DNA of 64,000 bases, taken from Monocercomonoides exilis. Lineage: Eukaryota > Preaxostyla > Oxymonadida > Polymastigidae. Position numbers and translations under genes: made by a program. Shown in pieces: positions 46,227-58,200 of this stretch (its first letter is position 1; each line of letters begins with the position of its first letter). Location of the stretch: the NCBI GenBank assembly GCA_001643675.2, contig LSRY02000064.1:124001-188000 (forward strand), in the 5' to 3' direction. The notes beneath the pieces are model-generated. The model ran no database searches and was not told where the DNA came from. It saw only the letters and a list, made by a program, of their open reading frames with translations.

Positions 46227-49200
46227 TCAACGGAATGACAAATCTGTGCTGCTGATGCTGCTTCTCCCTCCACTTTCTCCATCGTTGCTGTCTTCGTCGT
46301 AGCTTATCGCATCCGACATCGTCATCATCAAGCAACCATTCGGCATGCACCCAAGGAACTCTCTCTTCACACATGTCAGACTCATCCTATTCTCGCGATC
46401 TGCAGACCAGCACAAATCCACCAAACGTGCCAGTTCCGATTCCTCAATTTTCGTCAATTCCGGTCGCTCCCTTTGGCATATCTTCTGCCCAGCCACCTCT
46501 GCCTCATACTCTCCAAACGGAACGTCCAGTGTCAGACACTCCCACAGCATCATCCCAATCGAAAACACAACCGTCTTCTTCGTCGCATGCTTCTTTTCTC
46601 CATTCAGCAATTCAGGTGCCTTCCACCTCAGACACTCTTTTTTGAAATCATCCTCATCCTCAAAAGCTGATGAGGGTAGAGAATATCTTTCATCACCATC
46701 ATCACTGGTTGATGTCACAACTGTTGATGAAGATATCGAGGATGAGTCTGAATCTGAAGAAGAACAATCAGAATGCATTGCAACACAAATGACCATGTGT
46801 TCAGAGAACAGCACAATGAGCGGACTCAAATTGGCCAATGACTGAAGCTGGTTTTCCATTTCATCAAATGAATGGAGTGCTCCATTCGCCACCCAGAACA
46901 ACACTTGAGCGGCTGTCATCTCCCTCTCCTTTAATGTGCCAATTGCCATCTCCTTTGTCATATTCAGCCCATGCAACAACATGAACAGCGAATCCCTCAA
47001 ATCCACAATCAGCTTCTCATGAGGTGATGAACAGGCCATTGCATCCACCAGGTTTGACATCGACGAGGTGGTTGGGCACAGATCCTCCCCTCGAACAAAT
47101 GTTGAATCTGAGTCAGTTGAACATGTTGATGAAATGGAAGGTGATGGAGTTCTCTTTCTTGTCTCTTCTTCTTCTTTCTCATCCACCTTCTCCAGCATCC
47201 ATTGAGGGATCTTGTCTGAATCTCTTCCCAAGATGTATTCAGTTGATCCACTCTCAGATAGAAGATGTTCTGATGACTCTGAATGTTCCAGTGTCTTGTC
47301 ATACACCCTCTTCTTGATCCTTTCCTCATTCTTCTTCTCTGTCTCCCTCTCTTCCCTTCCCCATTGCTCCTCCGGTGACATCTCCATTGTTACCATTTCG
47401 AATGCTTTTGGATCCTTCTTCACCGTGTCTTCGACAATCACTTCCAATTCTTCTGTTCTTCTCTTTTGCTTCCTCCATCGAATAATAAATGCAACTGCAA
47501 CGATAAGAACTATCAGCAAAATCACAACAAGCACAATTACGATTATTGGCCATATTGATCTTTCCTTTTTTCCTCCTTCAACAATTCTTTCATCTTCAGT
47601 TGCCTTGGGATCGCTTCTGTTCTTCAGAATGAAAGAATCAGTGGCAGATGGAGTATCAAGATTGCCAAACAATACACACACCACCACTTCTGCTTCTGCT
47701 GGTGCAGAGCTTATCAAAGACGAGCTTATCTTTCCATGAACTTCCTCTTCAGAAACAAAATCTTCCTCTGCAAAGCTATAAGTCTCAATTGAGCTGACAT
47801 TGTTCATTTCTGACACAACTCGGAATGCCAGATCACATGGAAGCAACAGCGCCCCAGCAAACCTGATCTCAATCTCCTCCCCCTGAACTTCCATCACAGC
47901 GGATTCCAGCCGAGGAATGAAAAACTCCGAAGCCCTCTCCAGCACAATCCCTTCCAGTGTGCACCCTTCATTCACAATCCACAGCGAAGTGTTTGGCATC
48001 AGCCCATCTCCTCCTCTCACACTCAAGATCCTCACCAGCCCTGATCCTGCACATCGTATGTTCCGCCTCACCGATGGATAGCCTTCCACCTTCGGGTCGT
48101 TGCTTGAAAACTCCCCTTTCTCAATCGTCACACTCCCTCCCACAACCCCCATTCCTCCCTCTGGTGCGTCTGCTATCACTGTGCCTCGGCACTCCACCAC
48201 ACTCTCCTTGCACTCCACCAGCGATCCATTCCACTTGCACATGCTTTCTTCCTCGTTGTTTTCCACCCCCAACTGAGCACAGTCCCCATTGCACCCCCTC
48301 ATTACACACGATTCCACCAAAACTCTGCTGCAATCCCTGAACGAAAACAGTCTGTCTGAGCTCAACAGCTGATCAATCTCAAACGTGCAGTTTTCAAAAA
48401 TCAATGGAAAATCTGTGCTCGCAAACGATATCAACCCTTGTGGTGAGCTCGCTGTCACATTGAACACCTTCACCCTCTCAAATGTCACATCTCCACTCGC
48501 TTCCTCCATCACAACTCCTCTGCACTTCACCTCGCTGATCGAGCTCGATGAAATAGTCGCCACATTCGCTCCGATCTCAATGATATTCCATCCAAAACTG
48601 ATTTTCGTGATGCTGCACCTTTCCACTGAAACGTTCCCTCCAACAAGAACAAACAGAGATCCAAGCTCGATTTCCTCCCCATCTTCTCCTTCCCCAGAAC
48701 CACAAAACAAACAGCTCTGCATTTTCACTGTTCCATTCACAACCCTCAGGAATGCCTGCTGACTCCCCTCCTGCCATCCCTCGAACACAAAGTCCAGATT
48801 GCTGACCGACACCTGCATGCATGTGGAAACAATCTGATCCGAAAACACACCTGCAGCAGCCAGAACACGCACAACCGAGCTCTCCATCCATCGCGATGAC
48901 AGGCTCATCTGCTGCATCTCAACCTCGCTGTTGATCGCTGTCTCCCCATCAACAAACATCTGGCTCACAAAACGGTTCGTCAGATGCCCCAACCCATACT
49001 CAACCGTCTTGCACGGCTGCTCCGGCGCTCCACACTGTCTCTCGTTCCTCCCTCCCCTGCCCTCCAGCGAGGACACAACAATCGTGTCTGACTGATACAC
49101 GCTGATGAAGTCCATCAGGTTCGTGAATGCTTTGTGCTCTGTCACATCAACCCCAAACATGCTCTTCTCCCTGCTCGTCACACGCTCCAGATCAAACACA

Positions 49201-52200
49201 AACTGACTCTCGTTGATCTGCGATTGAATGCTGAAGCAGCTCACAAACACATCGCACCCGACCGCTGCTTCATTCCCCATGAAGCTCATGTTCCCAAACA
49301 AAAACTGCAGATCCCCTGTCTCCTTGCTCGCCAAATACACCCCTCCGCCCTTCCCTTCCTCCAAGCTGCTGCAGCACCGCATCATCTCGCTGTTCAGGAT
49401 CTGCATCTGCGACCCTGCTCCCATCATTATTCGCATCGCACCTCCCCTGCCAGACGCACTAGCCCGACACTCTGTGAACGTCGAGCTGTTCACACAAACA
49501 CAAACAGAAAGGTCAGCACTTGTGCTGATGACACTCGAGCAATCGTCTGACTTGTGAACAGACAGGAACTGGCTCTTTTCCACCAGCACACTTCCTTCCT
49601 TTTTGCTCATCCCGTTGCTTCTACAGGAAGTCTGAATTTCACTTTCACTGACACTGATCAACGAGTCGATGGATTCATCGATCAGCGACACTCTCAGCTC
49701 TGAAAACACACACTGCGAAATATCATCAACCACAAACACACTCGCCCCAAGGCTTGACGAGGCAATGTTCAGTTTGTGCACAAACAGCGAGCCATTCACA
49801 GATCGAACAAACGAACATCCAGCAGCACTTTCATTTTCTTCGCTCCCTTTCCATTCACAGTTCTCGAGCGAAGCATTCCCTTTTTCTATCTCCATAACCA
49901 CACTGGCCGTGCCATCAATCAGAGCGGTTGCCCTGAAGCATATGTTTGTGCAGTTCAGCTCATCACAAGCACACAGAAAAGAATCTCTTGTTGCTCCACT
50001 CTTCCTCCCAAAAACAAGTTCACTTCTCACTCCCTCAGCTTCATCATCCCCAGAACAGATCGAAAAGTGCGACAGCACATACTCATCGCTCACATGCGCA
50101 CTCTGCCCCACAACCAATGTATGCTGCTCGCCTGACCCAGGAATGTGATTCATCCCTTCCCAAAACGTTCTGCACGGCTCCACTGCTCTTCCACACCTCT
50201 TCACATCATAGCCATCAGCACTCACATGAACCACATCGCTTTTGAAATCCTCCAAAAAGCACAGAAGATCAACCCCTGTGAACACCTTGTCCCTTCCCAC
50301 AAACAAGTTTCCATCATCCTCCTCTTCCTCATCTGCTTCACCAAAAACCTCACAGTCAAATGTCGACTCCTTCACTGAGCTGTTCAAGTCGCCCCCCACC
50401 AAAAACATATTTCTTCCTGTGCGAGCATTGTTCCTCCCAAATTTCAGCGAAATAAACCGAAATGGCTCACTCGCCTCATCACTCGAGCAGTCGATGAACG
50501 CAAACCCACCAAAACCCTCGCTCAACGAACATTCACACCCAACAATGCTCGACGAGTTCACAATCACAAACCCTTCTTCGCTCTTTCTCTCAACAAATAC
50601 CGCTCCTCCCTTCTTGCTCGTTCCTGCTTTCACATTCGTGATGTAGCACGACTGCATCGACACAGAAGAGTGCAGCTGCAGCGCTGCACACAAAACACTC
50701 ATCGTGCTCATGCTGCACTCGCTCAGATGCACTTCTTTCCCCACAGACTTCACCAAACACGAATCTACTGATTCAGCTTCACAAAACACACACTTCTCAT
50801 ATCGCACACAACCAGACTGTAAATACATCAGCGCCTCCTGCTCCACGCTCAACAATGCAGAAACCTCAAAACCAATCAACGAAAACGTGATGTTGCCATC
50901 CATATCCAGCACTCCCTTTGCACTCATTCCATCTGCCTTCCCATTCGGTACAAACACCATCTTCACTCCCTTCTCATTCTCTCCTCCGCCTTTTTCTCCA
51001 CTTCCAATCCACATCTCATTTCTCAACGAGAAGCACTCCCCAACCTCCACCTTGTCAGCAATCACCAGCCTTCGCGAGGGAGACTCGTCCAGATGTTGCA
51101 ACCCCATCCCCAACGTGCCACACGGATGCATGCTCGTCCCACACCCGACAACATCCACCCCCTGTGCTCCCACAACCACACTTGCCGAGCAGTACTCCAC
51201 AAGAAACAGCAAAAATTCCACACTCTCTCCAAAATTCTTCCTGTCTCTCCCTTCCATCTCAACCACCACCTCACCATTCTCGTCAAACACACTCACATTG
51301 AAATTGGATGCACTCACACTCTCGTTCAGATCGAAACACACAAAATAGATGTCTCTCCCCTCAAACGCCTCATTCTCTCCAAACACCACCTCCGAAAACA
51401 ACACTCCTCCTTCCCTCTCTCCTTCCACCTCCACATAGATTCCCCCACCAAGCCTGCTTGCTGCATCCACTTTGCACCCTTCAATTGTTGCATTCGCAAC
51501 TGTCACCATCCCTGCCTCCCCCATTTTTCCATGGACTGCCCCGCCATTCCCTTCCCTCAAAACACATGACCCAACTTTCGTTCCATTCCCAATCACAATC
51601 GACCCTCCTCCCTCCACATGAACGCTTCCTTCCCCACAGCACTCAACCCCACACACTTCACACCCTTCAAACCTGCAACTCGCTCCAACACCATCCACCA
51701 CCACAATGCTCCCTCCTGCTGATACTCCCTCAATCCTCACCTTCCTCAACACTGCTTCTCCCTCCACCATCTCCACAATCCCTCCTCCTCCCACAAAACA
51801 TATCTCCTCAAACTGGCTCTCCTCAATCCTCACCCTGCTCCCCAGTCCCTTCACAACCCATTTCCCGCACCCAACACCATTCTTTTTTCCGCTCACAAAT
51901 CGGCATCTCACAGCATTGCACTGCCCAATTGCTCCACTCACCACACAATCCTCCTCGCTGCTTCCCTCGTTGTTCATCGGCAAAACAACACACAGCGAAG
52001 ACAGTGTCAGCTGCGTTAGCATCGTCCCTTCTTTCATCACAAACTTCGCATCTCTCCCAACAACCAATCGCTGCTCTTCTTCGTTCCCTTCAACAGTCAA
52101 CGACTCTCCTCCCCGCTCAATCACTCCTTCAACCGCTGTCTCTCCAAGCAGTCTGATGCTCGTTTGCCTTTCTCCCATCCTCGCCAGCCCGTTGTCAACT

Positions 52201-55200
52201 GTTGCACACGGAAGCTCCCGATACCCACACGACTCCACGGCACTCCCGCCCCCTTTCACAAACACAAACGCGGTCTGGCTCGGGAACAGATACTCCATCA
52301 TCGTGTGCCCCTCGCTCTCCCCAAACTCCAGCTCCCGCACCCACAGCTGCTCTTCCTCTGTTTTGGTCGTGGCCGACCCGTTCCACAGGATAGGCACAAT
52401 CACCAGCCGCGGCTGAGGACACACCATATACACATCCTTTCCTCGAAACGCTCCGTTCTCCTCAAACACATCCTCCTTCATCGAATACTCCACATCAACA
52501 TCCCCCAGCGTCAGATGCACCCCACCCCCAAGTCCACTCCCCGAAGGAACTGTGCTCCGGTTCACCACATTCCGCTCAAACACAAACCTCCCCCTCGCAC
52601 AAACCCTCACAATCACACTTCCTCCCTTCGAGCTGCTTGCATCACACCCGTTGTATTCAAATGTGCAGTTCTCCACCTTCGCTTCTTCGCCTTCTCCAAC
52701 CACCCCATCCACAACCCCTCCATCACCAGCTTTCCGCTTCATCCTCCCAAATGTGCTGTTGCGCATCCGAATGCTCGCGCCTTCTTCAAAGCCAACCCCA
52801 TTCCCTTCCCCTTCTGCACAATCACCCACCACACAGCTCTCCAGCTCCACATCCCCCCCTTTCCTCACCTTCACCAGACTTCCTGCATCTTCTCTCCTGA
52901 CTCCCTCCATCTCAACCCCTTTCATCACACCTTCACACACCCCCTCCCCAAACTCAACAACCCCTGCCCCCACAAACACACACTCCCGAATCAAACACCC
53001 AAACATCTCCACTCGTCCTCCTTTCACAAACACAACCGAATACTCCACACTCTCGCTTTCACTCCCAAAACTGCATTCTTCCACCTTCAGAACACTGTTG
53101 CTGCACATGAACAGGCTGGTTGTCACTGACCCAATCAGCGTTGAAGGCAGCCCAAACGCCAAGTCCTCAAACGAGATCTCTGTTCTTGTTTCCACAAGTC
53201 CTTGCTGTGTGTTGCTCGCATCGCCCTTCACTTCGATCCCTGCTTCAGGCACCTCTCCACTGATGCACAGTGACTCCTTGCTCAGCTGCATCCCCTCCTC
53301 AAGCACATACACAGGCTCCAGCTTCAGTGTCCCAGTCCTCTCGCTGCCGCCAAACAACAACAATCCAGCATACGGAATCGTCGAACAGCGGAAATCAGAA
53401 TACCCACATATCGTGTAATCCAGCCCTCCCATGCCCACATGCCCCACACTCGGCACACTCCGGAAGAATATCGCAAGCGGAATGCACACAGATGCCCCTG
53501 CCAAATCACCCCCTTCAACATCCCCCACATCCCCCTTTCCTTCCTCTTTCTCAAACTCAAATCCAATTGTCTCCTCCTTCACAATCGATTTCAGCCTCTT
53601 CCCTTCCACAAACACCCAATTCCCTCCAGCATCCGCCCTGCAGCTGGAGAAGCCCACATTCTTCATCCCAAACATCCCATCATCCTCAATCAGCCGAAGA
53701 CACACCCCTCCTCCATATCCTCCCTCCACGCTCTCCTTCAACGCTTCACAGTTCTCAAACAGCGTGGGCACAGCTCCAGTCCCATTTCCTATCTCCAGCT
53801 TCCCTCCCCTCTCCACACACACATGTATCCCTCCTCCACTGCCTCCAACACTCTTGCCTCTCTTCAATCCCCCTCCTTCCACTTTCATCGCTCCTCCTGA
53901 ATTGATCCTGCACAACATCGCAGATCCATTCCCATCTCTGCACCTGCTCCCTTCAAACTCGCTCCCTTCAATCACAACCTCCTTCATCCCTGAACAATAC
54001 AGCACATTGAAGCTCTCTTCCCCCTCAGAAGAACACCTGAACGACGAATCCTTCACAAGCAGCGATGCTTGCTCCGACTGGACACAAACAACCCCTTTCA
54101 CAGACGCTGTCCGCACATCGGCCACAATGCACGATTCCATCCGCACCACACAATCTCCACATGCTTCCACAAAATGCCCATCCCCAAAATGCACACCGCT
54201 CATATGCACTGTCTTCAGCACCACAATTCCTGAAACACACCTCACAATGGTGAACGAATGAACCGATTCAGCAGACTCTGAGACAAAATCGCATTGCTCA
54301 ATTCCCATCTCCCCCAACCCTTCCTGCGAAATCAGAAAGGCATGCCTCCCCAAAGATCCTGGGAGTGCAAAACACATCAGCTTCATCACTGCCGCAAATG
54401 CGCTGCTCCCCTTCATCCTGATCACTCCCCCTTCCCCATCCTCTCCTCCATTCACATGCACTCCGCTTTTCTCAGAAGCCCCGCTCATCACATATCCCTG
54501 CCCATCCGACAGTTCAACCCTCTCGTTCAGCTCGAATCCCTCGCTGATCAGAATGCTCTTTTTCTTGCCCTGCTGCCTCCAGAACGAATGCTTCAGTGTG
54601 AGACACGGATACTCCTCAAATCCACAGCAGCTCACATCCACCCCTTCCGCCGAAGAGACAACGATCGTGCTTCCCACCGGATTTACCACATACACAAGCG
54701 GAATCGCATTTCTCTTGTCCTCCCCCTCGTATCCCATCATCGAATCTGTATCCTGCAGCGGAACTGCCAATGCAAACAGCATCGTCTCCTCACAAACACT
54801 TCGCGACAGGTTCGGAGACACCACAAACACATCCCGCCCGTATCTCGCACTGTTCGCTCCATCTGCTGGAAATGTGGGAGAAGACACCACAAACGATGCA
54901 TCAGCATCCAGCAGCTCTATCAGCATCCCCCCTCCATATCCCACAAAAGACCCACTCTGTGCACTGCACTGCCTGAATGTGCACTTCAATATCTTCGCCA
55001 TCCCTGATGCTCCTTGCACCCCCATGCTCGCACTCAGTCCTCCACCACCTTTGCCTTCTTCGCTGACTGAGCATCTCTCAAAAGTGCACCCTTCCACAAC
55101 CACCACTCCTCCTGCCCCTTCCTCATTATCATCCTCATCATCCCCATTTCTCACACTCACACCTCCTCCACTTCCACACCCTCGACTGATCCCCTCAAAT

Positions 55201-58200
55201 GTGCATCCACTCACATTCACATTCCTCACTCCCCCTGCCTCCACAATGCTCCCGCTGCTCAGCTCCACTCCGGTGAAAACACACCCTTCCAGCTCAATAC
55301 TTCCGCCACTCGCTCCCTTCAACCCTCTGATCACAGAATACGAGTCAACCAACACCCCATCAACACTCAGGTGGAACAGCCTCAAAGAGCCTCCTGTCAC
55401 ATCTGCAAACGAGTTCTCCAGCTTGCCTGTGCTCGAAGCCAGCCCAATTCTGCAATACGACATGCTCGCTTCCCCGCCCTTGCACAGAATCCACCTCTTG
55501 AAGTGCCCGCTCCCTGAGCTCCCAAACGAAAAACGGATGTTGGTGAAACTCGCTTTCGCACTCGACACAACAACAACCGCCTCTTCAGCCAAGCTCCCCA
55601 CTGGAGCAACCACAATGTTCGTATCCTCTGCAACACATTTCACATCCCACTCCTGCTCCTCCATCCCCACCGCCTCCCTCCATCTGAACCCCTCGTTCAG
55701 AATCACCTTCCGCTTCTTCCCCTCAAACAGCACACTCACAGCTCGCCTGATCGTCTCACACGGATATGCTGCTGTTCCACACCCGCTGAAGTCAAGCTCC
55801 CCTGCTCCCCCAACATACCCGCTCCCTCCAAATCCTGCCAAATACGCTTTCAGAGGAACTGCTTCTGCTCCACACCCCTCCTCAAACCCCATCAAATCCT
55901 CGTCTTCCATCCCTGTCACTTCAAACCTCACACTCGATCCTGTGATCACTCCAGACAGATTGTCCGCCTTCACAAACACATTCCTCCCTTTCCATGCTCC
56001 ACACTCGGAAAAACTCACTCGATCCAGCACAAATCCACACCCACCCCCAACCAACCTCAGATACACTCCTCCTCCTTTCCCCTTTTTCGTTCCATCAGCA
56101 GAAACAGTGCAACTGCTGAATGCCACCCCCTCGCTCGCCCCAACCCTCACTTTCCCTGTCGAACTCAGTGTGAGTGCAATCGCCCCACCATCCCCGTCCA
56201 GGCACGTGCACTGACGCAGTGTCACATTATCCATCTCCACCTCCTCTCCCTCACCCACCTCTCTTTCCATCACACACCCACTCCCTCTCACACGCACAAT
56301 CGACTGGAATGTGGCGTTCGCATTCCTGAATGCAGACAAAGCAGACAAACGCACAAGCGGAACATCAGACACACACAACGAGCTCAGCTGGCATCCCTCC
56401 ACATGCAAACTTCCTTTCTCAACCTGGAACAACGACACTCCAAACGGATGGGACACTGTCGATGCTGAAGAAGTGATCTGCACCCTCACAAGTGACAGCA
56501 TCCCCTCATCCTCTGTCACTCTCCCAACAATCGATCCCGCATCTGAATCGTATTCAACACTCACACTCTCAACACTCAGCTTCCCTGACGAAACCGAGAA
56601 CAGGGCATGCCCACTTCCCACCTGCACCACAACAAACCGAGTGCCTCCTCCGCCTTCCTCACTCCCTCTGATCCTCACTGTTTTCACTCCTCCAGCAATC
56701 CCGTCTTGCGTGAATTCTGTGTGCTCCCCACCCTTCACACTCACAACACACCCTTCCATGCTCAACTCACTTTCCACTGCATATTTCACTGTCCTGCATC
56801 CTGCCCCATCACTCCACCCACACTCTTCCTTGTCCATCCCTTCTTCTCCTGCAACAATTCTCTTTGCAAACCCATACCGAAGCCACTCACTGTTCGCATG
56901 GCATGTGCTGTTGCAGTGTGCAAGCTGCTTGCCTCCCTTCGTCAGTGTCAACGACTCCACAAACGGAGATGTCGTCTTCATCCGACTTCCCTCATCATTC
57001 AAACACACATCGTGGCCGAATCCTGCCCGAGTTGCTGTGTTGTTGAAGAAAAGGCAGAAGAAAAATAGCTGTGGATTATCTTTTGTCAGTCCGTTCGAAG
57101 TGATCGATAATGCCCCTCCGGCATCCTCTCCCAAAATAGAACATCCTTCAAACAGGCAGTTTCGCATCCTAAAAAATGAAGAAATCTCGTTTAACATGGA
57201 AAAAGCGCCTGTCTTCTGTGATGAGCAATTGCGGCAAGAAAGATCGCTGAATTGAAACTTTTCACTTATTTCTCCATTCTGTTCGTCTGTGATGCAATTC
57301 GACAACGATGGAACCGGAACAGTGTAGAAAAGCGAACATCCTCCGATGGAGCTCGCATAGCACGAATTAAACGATATGGAAGAAAAGAAATAGCAGCCAC
57401 CAATGCTGTTCATGAATAATGCCCCTCCATGTCCTCCACTAACTGCTCGACAGACATTGAACGACGAATTTGTAATTACCACAGAGCTTATGTTCTGGCA
57501 CATGATTGCACCTCCACAGTATCCACAAGTGCAGTTCTGGAAGATGCTCCCAGAAACACTCAAACTGGCACTGCTGTTATGTTTCATAAATACACAACTC
57601 CCCGAATCTGTGGTTGTCCATTCACCTGATGATGTTGATTCTGTTCTTTGATTTTCAAAACGCTCTGATCGAATAGTTGTGTCAACTGCCAATATCCTCC
57701 GTGTTCCGTTCTCCAGCGAGCGTGTGCAACCAAAGTGGGTGTTGTTCCACAAGCTGAGTGACTGCCCATGCATCCCATCAACAATCCCGCCCGTGAACAC
57801 ATCACACACACTCCTGAAGTCGCTGCTTCCAATGGAAATGTCTTCCCTCCCTGACCCCTCGCTCCCAATCCCTTTCCCTGCTGCCACACTCATGTTCCTG
57901 AACACACATTCCCTGATCCCAACTGAACGAAATGCAGGCGAAGAGAAGAGCGGTCCTGACTCCAATACCATCTCTTCAATCCTCGAAAGTGATACCTCAA
58001 GCACCCCGTATCTGCCAATTCCATCATCGAAGAGCAAACTCGAAATCAGTTCAGGAAATGGCTGGCTTTTCTGTGAAGGAAATAGTGAAATGTTCTTCAA
58101 CAAAATATCGCTCGATTTCACTTCAAACACTGCTGCAATGTCCGCTGCTGCACTGATGGTGCTGTCTCCAACAAGGACACGCGAGTTCTGCCAAATCCTC

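Noticed and set aside
49134-57255. Many long plus-strand open frames opposite the receptor gene, up to 553 codons at 54553-56214
   Set aside because: They are antisense shadows produced by the codon bias of the G+C-rich receptor; translations are Pro/Ser/His-rich without domains, while the minus frame has a signal peptide, modules and a membrane span.
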